From Amyloporia xantha (lineage: Eukaryota > Basidiomycota > Agaricomycetes > Polyporales > Adustoporiaceae), in assembly GCA_036971615.1 (NCBI GenBank), contig JAYKKR010000009.1, positions 558,001 to 622,000 on the forward strand: a stretch of DNA of 64,000 nt, given 5' to 3'. Under the pieces are notes generated by a model that saw only the letters and a list, made by a program, of their open reading frames with translations, did no database searches and was not told the origin of the DNA. Made by a program: the position numbers and the translations under genes. This document shows, piece by piece, positions 1 through 11,489 of the stretch. Numbering within the stretch: position 1 is the first letter of the stretch; every line of letters starts with the position of its first letter.

Positions 1-968
1 TGCGAAGATTAAGTCCCGAAGAACCCTTTCGTACGTTTGCAGTGCTCGTTCAAACGCGCGAGGGACGTCGGGATACGATATCTCGCAGGCTTCTTCGATC
101 CCGAGGACCGTATTGATGCGTCGGCATGTCTTCTCCTGATGCGGCATGAAGACAGTCGACGAGTCTCTCATAAGGCGATAAAGATGGGCGTTAGTCGATA
201 TAATTCTTGGTTGAAGGTAAGCCGCTGAAAAGCTGATCTAGTGAAGTCACACTTACTGATCAAAGCCCGTACCAATTTTAGCAGAAAGTCTCTGGAGATC
301 GCGACTGACAGTAAGGGCATCATCCGCAAATTGCTGTACAAGATTCCCTAACTCCAGACTGCCTTCCAGGTCACTCGACCGGATCACATTGACGAGATCA
401 ACTGAGGCAACGCGAGCCTCGGTCAAATCAAGTACAATCTCGGCATTTGCGCGACTCTCGCTCGCAACGTTCTCGAGACCTCTAAATTGCGACTCCAAAA
501 GACGAGGGAGGACAGCCCAGACGGTCGTATTCCGAGCCGGAGTCGAACAAAATCGAGTCCGAGACACGAGCGAGAATTGGCAGAAGTATTGCGCGTCGTC
601 GTGAATCTGATTGACCAAGGAAAATAGGGTGTACGAAATTGCAGCAAGTAGTACGGGTAACTGCAAGAAGAACGCTGTGCAGAATATCATGGCTAGTACT
701 GTGTGAGAGTGCGAGACTAGGCAATTAACTGGGGTAGTTGCGCACCTTTGACGATGGAGTTTGCAAGACAATATCTCAGATGTGTATTCTTCGGCGTGAG
801 GGTGCTGTGCGGACAGTGGAACCAGGGATATGGGATGAACGCTAGATGGTGGTTTGCAAGTAGAAGAAATAAAATCTCGGGATCGGGGACCAGGACAGGT
901 GTTATTCCGAGATCTTCTAGGTACGCGCTTGAGAGCGCAGGTTCTCCAGTCAAAGACATAGCTGACAT
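1..968 (-). CDS. Orphan membrane-anchored helical protein, 3' end cut by window edge
   Basis: Three exons fit in phase. Exon 1 is 968-746, beginning MSAMSLTGEPALSS. A GT-AG intron covers 745-699. Exon 2 is 698-257. A second intron ends near 206, and exon 3 runs off the left edge. Exon 2 starts with a hydrophobic stretch (MIFCTAFFLQLPVLLAAISY, a probable membrane helix). A long, mostly helical region follows, with the ordinary leucine/alanine spacing of coiled coils (LELGNLVQQFADDALTVSRD). From general memory this layout resembles a family of uncharacterised Agaricomycete proteins with an N-terminal membrane helix and a helical body. No enzymatic motif is visible. The second splice acceptor was chosen because it alone keeps exon 3 open. 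The function is unknown. Confidence 0.55.
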
Positions 969-1155
969 GCGTCTTAGGGGAGTGATGCGGCTAGCTTCTG
1001 AGATAGTGCGGACGTCCTTCCTCGTGTGCCAGGGCACGGAGCCATGTCTCGACCGCGGCGTATTGCTGGAACCCAGCCTCAATCCTCGTGCTGTACAAGC
1101 ACATCCTCGTGTTCTTGGAGTCCGAGTCGTAATGGATTCCGTTCGAAGTCTATGA

Positions 1156-1670
1156 GCATTTTCCATGGCTAGCTGGCTGAGACTTTCATTTCGGAGGAGA
1201 CCAAGACGAACCGACGACACCGGCAATCGCCGAGACGCCAACTCGAGCGTCTGTTAACTCTCAACGTCTGTGAATGTCGCGATCGGTACAAAGTCCATCG
1301 CAGTGGTAAGTGACAATTTATTAGCGGCGGTCTTATATGTGACCTGAACAGCGAATTTTACACGTATCCCATGCTCTAACCTGGGGCTGGCTCCAGGCTT
1401 TCAGAGTGCCTAGGGACTCGGATACTACTAGGGTTCAAGTCGAATAGCACTGCACAATGTCCGATTAATAAAAGTACGGCACCGCGACAATAATCTCTTT
1501 GGATATGCATGGTAGGCCACTTGCTTTTGTGCCACTCATTCGTTCACCTGTAGGTATATCAGGCGAGCTCTCGTGCTCGACTCCTCTTCTACCAACCGAT
1601 TCCGCCGCCCACTAAACTGAGCCCACTTCTGCCTCGAGTTCATCTAGTACATCGCAACCCAAGCTCAGAA
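1156..1670. other. Intergenic, divergent promoter region
   Basis: No coding exon can be supported between the leftward gene at 1-968 and the rightward small gene at 1671. The stretch presumably carries both promoters. No clear TATA box or repeat was seen. Confidence 0.5.
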
Positions 1671-2274
1671 ATGCCCGTAAGTCAAAGGTCGGACGTAAGT
1701 TAAGTTCATCTTACCTTTAAGCGAGAAACGCTTATGCATGGTTTTTGTATAGGAGACTGTGCGCCTCCGTGCTATGTTCTTCGCTGCTAATGGTACTCGC
1801 GAGCGCGTCGTTTTGGTCACCACCATCTTTCGCCCAGGCAATGCTTTCGTGTGCATCGAGGAGATTATGGGCAGAGACTATCTCATCGCTCACAAAGAAA
1901 TCGGAATCAGGGATGAACAGCAAAACATTCATCGCTTTGTAGTTTTCTGGCAGACAGCTGCTGCTGTCAATGACAGGCCGTCTCTACACGTCAACACGGC
2001 CGCTCTGCCACTGGTGCCGTACCATGAATTGCGGGGCGACATTATCGTCATGCGCGCCGGTGATCGACGTGCTTACACGCACCTCACTAATTTGTCGGAA
2101 AAGCAACTCGCTAGGCGTGCTCTGAAAACGTACGTCTGTTATTATTCGCTCTCTGCCTGTTCATATGGCTCAAAGCGCTTGCTAGCTTTCTTATTTCTGC
2201 GACCAACTTGTTACGGTCTCGACGCCGCGTTCATGCCGCCTCTGCCTCTATATCTCCTGACGAGTTACATATAG
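1671..2274 (+). CDS. Small orphan protein
   Basis: A two-residue first exon (ATGCCC, 1671-1676) is followed by a canonical intron (gtaagt at 1677, tag ending 1752). Exon 2 is then open to a stop at 2272-2274. The protein starts MPETVRLRAMFFAANG and has a well-mixed, soluble composition through about residue 125 (ending near LSEKQLARRALK). The last 45 residues or so are hydrophobic and irregular. A further intron may begin at the gtacgt near 2129, so the true C-terminus is uncertain. No domain is recognised, there is no signal peptide, and the neighbours are also orphans. Confidence 0.45.
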
Positions 2275-3534
2275 ACCCACTGTAGCTGTATTAGCAAGGT
2301 CTTCACAAGTTGGCATTGTACACCATCCGTGTTTCCTCTTCAGTATTTGTAGTCTACTTCTTTCTAATTGAGTCTGTATACGACATACCTTTTGACGTCA
2401 TCTATGCTCCGTGTAATAAATGTAAATATAGGACTCAATACTTTTCATTAAAAGGATAGAAGTCTGAACTGTGGGGTCGCAATCCACGGAAAACCGAAGT
2501 CAAGAAGTATTGACAAAGGGGAAAATTGTGCATGCAAAAAGTGAAGTTTACCCAAAGGGGTATCGGCCGACTAGACACTAATGTTGGAAGTATGCTTTAC
2601 CGTATCCACCTCGCATCTGCCACGGTTCAGATACTTGCCCGAGACACAGCGCGCGGCTCACTGTCCTAGCGGTACTCCTGCCGATCATCACTAGTGTGAT
2701 CGATCAACAGTATCACTGCAGTGACACTGGCGATTTCTCACCTTTTCGTTTCATTAGACCTTCCTATCGAATCGAAATGGTTTCAGTTGTCAGGATGCTA
2801 TCTGAATACCAGATTTAACCCAATGACCACTTACAATCCGGCCTGAACGAAGTAAGTGATCACACATCACTCGAAGCGTGCTTGCTTACACTGCCAACAA
2901 CGCGCGAAACGGGCGATTTCATTTCACTTTGGTCCCCTCTTCTGGGCTTATGATCGATACATGAGGCATCTTCCTCGTTGCTTTCACCGAAGCTTCATCC
3001 TTGAATATTTTATCCCAGCCTTCGACATCTGACTCATCAGAGGGCGGCACTGCAGGCCAGGTGGTCATCCAGCGGAGACCATTGTTCACTAGTGACGATC
3101 ACATGCAGTCTGCAAGTTAAAAACCCCGTTTAAAAGCACCTCCGACTTCTCAAAACGCGAGGCTACATGACCAGGGGGAACTGCGGATATACGGGGTGTC
3201 ATGCAAGATGAAGGTGAGAATCGATCCAGAATCTCTCATTGTTTATCGACCGAAGGCACGCTTTGCTCAGGAAGCGAAATGAAAGTGGGAATTGACGGTG
3301 AGGAGGCCCATTGTTTCCCCAACATGAGGCCTTTCCCGCATCGTCATATCTATGGGAGATGTTCTTACTTCCTGGAGTGATTTGGACGCGATTTTTCTGA
3401 CCAATCTCAGAGACTTGCCTCGTGACTCTCGGAATCGATCTCTGTGTCGCACATTTTCGTCCACCACTCTCTTTCGTCTCTTAAACAAAGTCTCCCGAAG
3501 TCGTTAGGAGCTTGCGAGTCTTCAAGTTGTCAAA
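2275..3534. other. Long intergenic stretch without a supported gene
   Basis: About 1.25 kb, AT-richer than its surroundings. The only open frame of note is a 73-codon one on the minus strand (3267-3488). It is arginine-rich and has no splice or composition support, so it is treated as chance. Confidence 0.5.
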
Positions 3535-4774
3535 ATGCTTTTCGATACGGTATGTGCCAGCACGTCCCCGTTTGAAGCACCTCTGTGCCTTACTTTGTTT
3601 ATACAGGTTGCCGTAGTTTGCGTACTCGCCATTGGGGTCGCTCTGAATTTAGGATACATACCGACGATGCTGCGTCTACAGTTTCCCTCAGAATTCGCCC
3701 CCGTCTCAACAACCTGTCTGACATCGAGATCGTGATGACTGCTCTTATGGACAGAGCTCACACCGAGGCATTCTGCTCCATCCCTCCATTGGGATACCTG
3801 TCTACGTGCGTTGCGCACCGATTCCCGGTCGAGGATGATATTACACGGCGCGCCAAATATATCAAACTCGTTCGGCTACAGAACCAATGGATTACGACAC
3901 TGGCCGACCAGGTTCGCGACAGATACTCCGCTGCTCTAGGTGTATTTGCGGTCTCAAGACAGCTTGCGCTACTGTATGATGAAGTACGCGTTGATGTCGG
4001 GGATGATTCCGCCCGACTGTCGTCTGCGTTGTTAGCAGTCCTCGACTCTGCAGAGCTAGCAGTATTGAGCCTGTACACTCTGAACAGAGATGTTGGCATC
4101 GTTGTGAATACGTGAGTATGTACCCATATTTCAGAGTAAATCCTTCTCATGCATGTCCAGAACAATTGATATGGAACATACCACGCACCGTGCGTTACTT
4201 CACGCAAAGAATCCTGGCGCTGGCTTCACTTGGCGCTCTCCTATCAAATCCCTACTCCCTAGGAGCGATGTGGACACAATCGTCGCTGGTCTGTTTCCGC
4301 TTTCCCTAGACGCCATCATACTTCCGTCGGAACAGCTCCTTGTTAATGGAGAGACGGGCCTGATGGTGTTCAGCTCTCTATCAGCGCACTTATCGATGCT
4401 GCAAAACCGTCCTCGCGTACTGTGCAGCTCGGATTCCCTTGGACACGCGTACGTCAGGCCGATCGTTCATAGCTCGCGATCCGCAGGACACACATCGCTG
4501 TCGATACCTATTGGAGAGTTTAGATCTGGGCTCCTCAGAGACAGCGAATGGCATCTCGAGCGTCATGTCGATGCTTCTAGTACTGCATGAGTTCGAGCGC
4601 GACGCGAGGGAGGTATATGGAGGCACGGAGACAGTAAGTGATGGGTGTTGCTCGGTAGCAAGCCTCTGGCACCATGTGGCGGAGTCCGTAGTTCATCTGA
4701 AGGAGGTTGGTGCCGGTTTAAACTGGTTACACGGACAGTATAAATTCCTAGAAGTCGCTTCGTTCAGTGCATGA
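3535..4774 (+). CDS. Orphan helical protein, exon structure unresolved
   Basis: Coding character is strongest at about 3640-4111 (LNNLSDIEIVMTALMDRAHT ... ARLSSALLAVLDSAELAVLS), which is alpha-helical and ends at a canonical gtgagt donor. It is strong again at about 4530-4774 (LLVLHEFERDAREVYGG ... GAGLNWLHGQYKFLEVASF, stop). Between these, several frames are open and I could not find one consistent splice path. The proposed start at 3535 (MLFDT followed by gtatgt) leads into a hydrophobic segment (VAVVCVLAIGVALNLG) that would suit a membrane helix. That frame does not connect cleanly to the downstream exon. It may belong with the 1-968 gene to a group of N-terminally anchored helical proteins, or be decaying. 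The function is unknown. Confidence 0.4.
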
Positions 4775-5036
4775 GCTACTTTTCCTGTACTAAAGTTACT
4801 ATTTTCGTGACATGCCCGCCTTTTTGCATTATGAATCAGTTTTTTCTTGGTTACCAAAGCGCATCCCAAAACGAGTTGAATACAGCAGGACATCTTTATT
4901 ATTCAACAGTCTCGTCCCCCGACCGTTGATCGACCGATCACGACTCCATAACACGTGGAGGGCGCGCAGCCGCATTGTGCTCTACAGTGCTTTTATGTTA
5001 TTTCTATTGTGCCACGAACCAGGAGCCCCGTAGACT

Positions 5037-6387
5037 ATGGACGGGGACAGTGAAGCACAGCAATCTATGCAAATGAAGGCTCATCGGACTCAGGGTCGCT
5101 TTGATCTGTTGAACTGGAGCTCGCCAATCCGACGACTACCGAGGTATATTAGAGGACCTCTCTCATATGGCTTCGACATTCCCCACTGCTTCCGCTGGAA
5201 CCTCTCTCGCCAGGCGCCAGAGATCGAGAGAGCCATGATAGAACCCAAATCTCCAGTTACCTTTTACGTCAAGGATCCGGACTTTCCTGCACTCCTTCTC
5301 GAGAGTGATGTAAGTGTTAGCTATATACTCCATGCTGTCGCTTATACAGATTTAGACACCTGAGAACATGCGTCCCAACTATGTCTTACTTCGACATCGA
5401 CACCTTCGTGCGCCTGTGGTTGCAAAGTAAGTGTTAGCTGACTCTGCACTGCGAAATGCATAACAAATTGACCCACAGCTATGCTAGCGCTGCAAGTAAG
5501 CGGTTAGGCGAGATCCGCTCCCGCCCCGTACCCAATTCGTCTTTTCTCCTGCGCCAGATGATCCGAGCACTGGATGCGGTGGATCTAATACCGCTCCTGG
5601 TGTGTCTAGGCATACTGCCGGTGTGATTAGGGACGCACCTGTATGTTATGCCGTCCAGTCTTATGTTAGGACTTACTTCAAGTCGATCTCTAGATCTTCT
5701 TGCCTCAAAAGCAAATTAGAATTGTTCCTGAACCTACGAGGTCGGTGCCATATGAGACAATCTCCCTACTTGTGCTAAAAATGCCGTGGTATCTAGGCCA
5801 GAACCGTGCGTGAAGGGCAAGGCACCGCTCTATTCCAGCACAGCGTGCGTCTCTAAATGTCCTCCTATATTACTCTAACAAGTATTGTTCTAGGGATACT
5901 CCGTCTTTGGAAAGCGATGACACGGAAGCCACTACCGAAACGTTAGCGATGAAATCCGATGGATCTAGCGGGTCCATCACCGTTCAACGATTCGAACATG
6001 GGATTTACAAGCGCAACGAAAAGACTGTTTGGTTCCTGTCTAAAAGCATCACACCTATCATTCAGCCTCAAAGTGGGCTTCAGGCCGCGAATGGCGACCT
6101 TTACATCCATCATTACGACGACAAAGCTCAAATGTGGATGTGGACTGCGGAAGGCTGGATGACTATCCATGCTAACCATCCTCATCCCACTATGGAGAAT
6201 TACAGACTCCACGTGCTCTTGTCAGGAGAACCTCGTTGGGTCAAGGCGAAGACACTCACTACCTACGGAGGAAGGGAGAAGAAACGTGCGCGCGAGTCGG
6301 TTCCTCGTAAGTGTTACAATGCGCCACTTATAAGAGCTTCACATCTCATGCAACAAAACAGCTGTCAATTGCATCGAGAACACATAA
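5037..6387 (+). CDS. Orphan protein of about 400 residues, multi-exon
   Basis: All splice phases agree. Exon 1 is 5037-5309 (MDGDSEAQQSMQMKAHRTQG). Exon 2 starts at 5356 after tttag. Exon 3 starts at 5479 after cccacag and ends near 5599. Later exons begin after ctctag (near 5695), tatctag (near 5797) and gttctag (near 5894). A final short exon starts at 6362 and ends VNCIENT-stop at 6385-6387. Phase continuity through six introns with no internal stop makes a real gene likely. The N-terminal third is arginine/proline-rich. The middle is acidic and serine-rich (DTPSLESDDTEATTETL). The C-terminal part has a compact tryptophan/tyrosine-rich segment (NGDLYIHHYDDKAQMWMWTA) and a basic end (GGREKKRARESV). 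I recognise no family. Confidence 0.55.
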
Positions 6388-6635
6388 GATGCCTTTAGCA
6401 TTAAGCAGAACGTCACCTTCTCAAACGTTATTGCGTATCTGTCCTCGCACTGCTTGGGTTATTGCTCGCCCTCCGCTTTGAGGATCTCATGCATGTCTTG
6501 CTTCTGTATCCGTTTTGCCTCGTACTTAGTTATCCATGTACATGCGTCTTCGTATTGTTATGCAATATGCTCAGATTATTACAAATAAGCGCGTGTATCC
6601 GAGTCTGGGAAATGCCGATTTAGCGCGTGGCGAGT

Positions 6636-7590
6636 CGCCATTAGTCTCCGTGGCTTGACCAATATAGACGAAGACAGTCGTTCGTGTATATGCGGGGTCT
6701 CGAGATTGTTGAAATGGATGGCATGGATCGGCGATCGAAGGTCTATTTCCCAGTCTACATTGCCGACAATAGCGCTCTTCCTGATTGTACCTTCACTCCT
6801 TCGCGACTCGGACTTCAAAGCAGTCTTACAGAGAGGAGATTGGCTGATCGGAGCAGGTTTGGTGTGTATTATGAACATTTCACCGTCAGAGCATTGGTGA
6901 CCGGTACGATATGTTACTATTGTTCTGATTTCTACGATTAGAACTTATCCCACCCGGCACATCTGTTGCGCTCTCCCTTGGTCAAATCAGCGGTGAAGAA
7001 ATACGATCAGTGCACTTGAATCCTACGAGATTGGGGACATGCATGCTTCTCGTATGTACCTTACCCTCAGGTTTGTGATCTTAAGTAATTTCTGGTATAC
7101 TAAGTATCCGTGTATACTGAATATCGGTCTTCCTACATCGCAAGCTGGCAATTTCTCTATTAACTTCGTTGCACATACTACGCTACCACCCTGCCTACTT
7201 CCGTCATCATCTCTGATCTGTACCTACAGGTTACTCCAACGTACGGTCTTATTCAGCCCCACCGTATGCCAGATGAGCGGAAGGATCAGCCTTGTTTGAA
7301 GTGGGTACGTTACTTATATCTATTTTCAATCGTTCTCGTGATTTAGTGGGATTGCTGTGCTAGAATGCTCGCGAGCTTTTAGCGATGAATACCTTTTTCA
7401 AGATTCAAGGCTTGGGGCTCCCTTCGATCATCATCAGATCGTTCGTACTGTGCAACTCACTTCCACCGCGGGTCCCCATGATCATCGTTGTTTTCGCAAG
7501 TTGACAGACAATATGATGGGCTCGGATATACGCAGCTACATGGTATTTGACCGACAATTGCGCAAAAATGCCAAAACATGTTTGTGTTGA
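6636..7590 (+). CDS. Orphan protein, N-terminus uncertain
   Basis: A first visible exon follows a cattag acceptor near 6635 (SPWLDQYRRRQSFVYMRGLE). It continues in phase over an intron at about 6904-6941 into LIPPGTSVALSLGQISGEEI. An intron starting at gtatgt near 7053 leads to VTPTYGLIQPHRMPDE. A last exon (near GIAVLECSRAFSDEYLF) ends with the stop at 7588-7590. The donor of the last intron (gtgggt near 7299) is weak. The composition looks coding (beta-rich, soluble). The layout of an upstream arginine-rich start and a long beta-type body is compatible with the variable half of fungal F-box proteins, but no F-box is visible. An upstream exon may exist. The function is not assigned. Confidence 0.4.
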
Positions 7591-7759
7591 TTTTCCTATG
7601 TCTTTGCCCCTGAGCGACTGATATTAGTCGGTGCCCTTGACTTCAGGTCGAACTGGTGTCAAACCCGCTGAAAGTGTAGGCTTATTCAAGGTACGGGCGG
7701 TTAGCAGAATCGCGCGGGATCTAAATTCGTAGCTATTCGGCTACACCCGTCCCGCCTCC

Positions 7760-9214
7760 ATGTGCGCGGTACATGGTCGCCACTGGCATAAGAAGTCAAA
7801 ATGGAGGACAAAGACATTCGAAGGTGCTGTCTTCCTCTTGACATCATTCTGCAGCTTTTGCTTTTGGGCTCCTGTTTACCTACCTGGACTATTCATCCCA
7901 ATGTCTTTAGTCACGCGAAGAAGCAATGCAGAGACTCACCACCGAGCGGGACAACTTCATGTCACTTGTAGGTTCTTTAGACGATTCTCTTACGAGGTCA
8001 GTGGCATCGGTTTTCTCTCGTCATCGAAAATATACTCAGCTTATGAAATGCCTTTCAGGGCGTTAATATCCCTCCATTTCAAGTCTCCAGGAGAGCCTTT
8101 CCGTCCGCCTGTCGATCGCCTTCGCCGAGACAATGAAAGATATCGCAGTCATACTATGGAAATGCTACGACGGGACTACTGCAAGTTCAACGAGCATAAT
8201 GCGCTGGTTCAACTATCCGACAAGTTCAAAAAGTTGAATACACAGCGGTCTACTGTGTGTAGACTTCTATGCGACGTATGTTCTTTGATATCTGTGCATA
8301 ATATACGCGATTCACATTGGCAACCGGCAGTGTGTAGCATTCACTGAGAAGTACGGTGACTACATGTCAGAGGCGGAACGCGAGGATGTGCGGCAGCGCT
8401 TGGATGTCTTCTCTCGACAGCTATGCACAGTAATGTCTCAATGCGACTTCCTCGCAGCGCGATATGCAGATACCGCAGATCTGTTTTCAGCTCTATCTAT
8501 GCCAGATGTTCGTCACAGGATGTCCTATATCCTGTTCATCTTGACTCAGACATGTGTATCTACAGGAATATTTTCAGGACGTCATCCTCAACAGCTTCTC
8601 GAGTCCACCCTCAGCATTCGATGAAAGTCTCGCAGAATCCGCTCAAGTCCTTGATCAACTCGTCGAACGTCGCAAAACGCGTAATCTTTTGGCATATGAG
8701 GTTGCACAAGCCTTCATAAAGATAAATAACCCACTTTGCGCCTCTCACGGAATCATCCTACCAGGAAGGATTGTAGATTGGTACAACGACACGCTGCAAA
8801 GATGGGAGTCGTTGTACGAAGAAGTCAATTCGCAGCAGGTGGTGCAGGCCGACTTGATCGAGCGGCTAAAGGTGTGTCTATCCTGTGTATCTCGTTGACA
8901 GTACTTAACTCATCTGATTAGAACATTTTCGGGTCTGCCAAAAAGATGCCCGCATCAGTACGTGACCATCGAGGAACCACAATCAGTGTGTCAGAATTGC
9001 GATCTGCGTATCAATCGTATCGGAACGTTTCTGCAGGTCTTGTGCGGCTTGCAGAGGTGAGTGTTGCCAACGTCACTCAGCTAAGGGTTCTAACATATGT
9101 TATCCGCTGCCATAGCTTAGCACGGATCTCGAAGGTTCAATGCAAAGTCTTATGCAGGAAGTGATTTCTCCTGTTCGTTGCCGGCTGGTTTCTACAGGTG
9201 TTCAGCTTGGGTAG
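7760..9214 (+). CDS. Orphan helical (coiled-coil) protein A
   Basis: The C-terminal half is well resolved. Exons around 8348-8513 (KYGDYMSEAEREDVRQRLDV), 8572-8871 (EYFQDVILNSFSSPPSAFDE), 8922-9057 (NIFGSAKKMPASVRDHRGTT) and a last exon after ccatag near 9114 (LSTDLEGSMQSLMQEVISPV) join in phase. The last exon stops at 9212-9214. Upstream, an exon after ctttag (7911) reads SREEAMQRLTTERDNFMSL. The exons between 7975 and 8280 are ambiguous. A hydrophobic frame at 7830-7890 could be an N-terminal membrane segment or chance. The protein is dominated by amphipathic helices with no catalytic motif. It lies directly upstream of a second helical gene on the same strand. The function is unknown. Confidence 0.5.
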
Positions 9215-9527
9215 AGTTTCACCTATATTGTCCTTCCCCAGCCGAGCCACCTCAGCATCGATGGCTTCTTGCTTGTTTAGTTCATTTTCTTCATATGAAT
9301 GTCTCTAGACGTCTGCCTATCTGTATACTGTACTCTATTACTGGCAGCTTCGCCCACGTTTCTGAATTTAATCATCTGCAGGGTCGCTCGCTCGAGATCC
9401 CGATTTCGTCATACGGTCACGACTTGTGTGACGTGCTTGTATCGTGTTCGTCCACTCGAAGGAATTCCACAGTGGCACAAACTCGAACATCACCCATTAT
9501 ATCCATCACTTCCTGTATCATATAACC

Positions 9528-10834
9528 ATGTCTGACAGCATCCCTGTGGCCGACGCAATGAACAGCATCGAGCTTGCGCGAATTGAGCTATATGATCTAG
9601 CTGCTCGACTAGAACTCGCAGAGCAAAAGTAAGTGGCTCATTTTCGCCCACCTTTCACGAGAGCGATTGCTATTCGTCTGATAATCGCCAGTGAGTTGGC
9701 CGCATTAGGCGTCAAAGCTGAGAACCTGGGCAAACATCTTAAGTTCCTGCACGCCGCATTCTGAAACAAAACGAGAGGTTCAGGGAGAGAGTGGTCGCGC
9801 GTCTGTGCTACCAAGCACGCAAAGCGCGAGAAACAAATCTGTTTTCCAAGGTGCTCACCGATCTTTGCACCTTGCGCTCTCTTGGGTCTACCGTGCAAAA
9901 TATAATGGATCAGGTGCGGTCAGACATTACAATCTTCCTAAGCAGGAGCCCTTCCTGACCGACAGCTTTGGAATGTCTTTGTGCAGTGCGCCCAGTTCTA
10001 CGAGGACACACGTCTATTAATGACGGATGAAGAGGCCTCCGAATTTCACGACGCTTTATGCACCTTCCAATTAAGTCTTGAGGCCGGTCAGAGAGAGGTT
10101 GAATCAATAGAGAGCAAAATGAATGAGATTCGGAGCCGAAGGAATATTCTCATGGCACCTGAAGTACGTCGTCAGGTGTTGATCCGTCGCTGGACTTGTC
10201 CATCTGATCTAGAAACCAGGACGAATTTGAATATATCATAGGACCTCTCTTGGATGATCCATGTCTCAAGGACATCAAGCGTACCAGCAATTCTCTCCTC
10301 GCGCAACTTGACGTGCAGGCTGCGGACCGGCACAACATCTTGGATCAAGCCCTCGAACTGTCTCTGAGTGCCCGGTTCAGGTGGCAAGCTCTTCAAGAAT
10401 CTCGTGTACCATTGGAACTGTATAACGCATGTATGAGTAGGATCGTTGCTATTAAGCACGTACTAGAAGCTCAGGAAGAAAGCCAGCAAGAGTCTCTGAG
10501 TGAGCTTCGGGTGAGCATGCACGCTTCAGTTTCGTATGTCAATTCTATAGATCTCCTGATTTTGTAGGCCTTAATAGACTCTGTACACTCACTCCCTCTA
10601 CTTCATGGAATTCCAATCCGTGATCTTCTCAAGTTCAATTTTGACTGTGCTGTCATTTTGGATGGCACTGCGAGTCTTATCAAAGTAAGACTACCTCTTA
10701 CTTGTCCACTTGAACAACCATTGTATGACACCTCTATGTAGCTCAGGCAGAAGCTAGGCGTAGCTATACGTTTAACGAGAATCGAAGGAGAGTTTACGAC
10801 GGCACATCGCACGCAGCGTACCTCGCGCCCGTGA
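9528..10834 (+). CDS. Orphan helical (coiled-coil) protein B
   Basis: It starts MSDSIPVADAMNSIELARIE at 9528. Canonical introns follow at about 9631, 9914, 10163, 10510 and 10685. Exon phases agree for LWNVFVQCAQFYEDTRLL, DEFEYIIGPLLDDPCLKDI, ALIDSVHSLPLLHGIPIRD and the final LRQKLGVAIRLTRIEGEF, with the stop at 10832-10834. In exon 2 the frame reading AENLGKHLKF hits a stop at about 9762, while the continuation (ARRILKQNERFRERVVARL) is in another frame. An indel near 9745-9755 is therefore likely. The predicted protein is about 380 residues, almost all helical, without a membrane segment. It sits about 310 bp after helical gene A in the same orientation, so the two may be diverged relatives. 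The function is unknown. Confidence 0.5.
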
Positions 10835-10863
10835 TAGAGTTTACGACGGCACATCGCACGCAG
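10790..10863. repeat. 47-bp-period direct duplication across a stop codon
   Basis: A 27-bp segment at 10790-10816 recurs exactly at 10837-10863. The first copy encodes the last residues of helical gene B and the second lies just after its stop. The spacing (47 bp) is not a multiple of three, as expected if the second copy is now untranslated. Confidence 0.85.
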
Positions 10864-10963
10864 TGTATCCCGAGCTTGTGACTACCCCTGGCACGTTCAG
10901 ACGTACATAAACTGTTGTTCTTCTGCAAGAACTTTTGTCTGTTCTCATAATTGACATCCATTC

Positions 10964-11489
10964 GTGGTGAGTGTGGGCGGCTCACTAATGATATTGCATC
11001 ATGATTGCAGTCGTTGTGACAAAACATCGACCATGGTAATTGTATTCGGACGAACGGACCTCAGAAAGACAGAATGCAACGTAAGGAGCGCACGACATCT
11101 CAACATACACTCAACCATCTTTCACTATACAACTCAGCCTGCAAGAAATAACGGCAGAAGTGAGTTTCCTGAGACTGATCGAAATATGCACCGCTGACTG
11201 ACGGTAGAACGACTGCCTGGTTGTCCTCACTTCCGTCAAGAAGGATTACGGCTACTGTCATATGCTTGAGGGTCAGGTCAGCGAGATAAGCTTATACAGA
11301 TAACAGCGGAGAAGGCACTCACTTCGACTGTTCTTAGTCTCTGTACTGTGCCATGACGAGCCTCCCCAGCCTCGTAGACTACGACCCGGCAAGTGGGCTA
11401 TCAAGAACATTAATTATGGTGCAATCTATGCTCAGGATCAGCCACAGCTCACATAGATTGGGCACGGCGCGACAGGACTGGATGAAATA
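10964..11489 (+). other. Possible small multi-exon gene
   Basis: Several exon-like pieces with good splice signals follow each other. One is a CTGCAAGAAATAACG exon before gtgagt near 11159. Another is an AAC-starting exon (NDCLVVLTSVKKDYGYCHML) near 11210-11278. The last reads SLYCAMTSLPSLVDYDPASG and ends in a stop at 11487-11489. I could not find a convincing start codon or one phase through all of them. It may be a short gene or the remnant of one. Confidence 0.25.

Noticed and set aside
3267..3488. 73-codon minus-strand ORF
   Set aside because: It is arginine-rich, with no splice partner, no promoter cue and no coding composition.
7760..10834. Idea that the two tandem helical genes form a two-part pore-forming system
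   Set aside because: The second protein has no membrane segment, the first one's is doubtful, and no known motif is present. Two helical genes in tandem are not enough.
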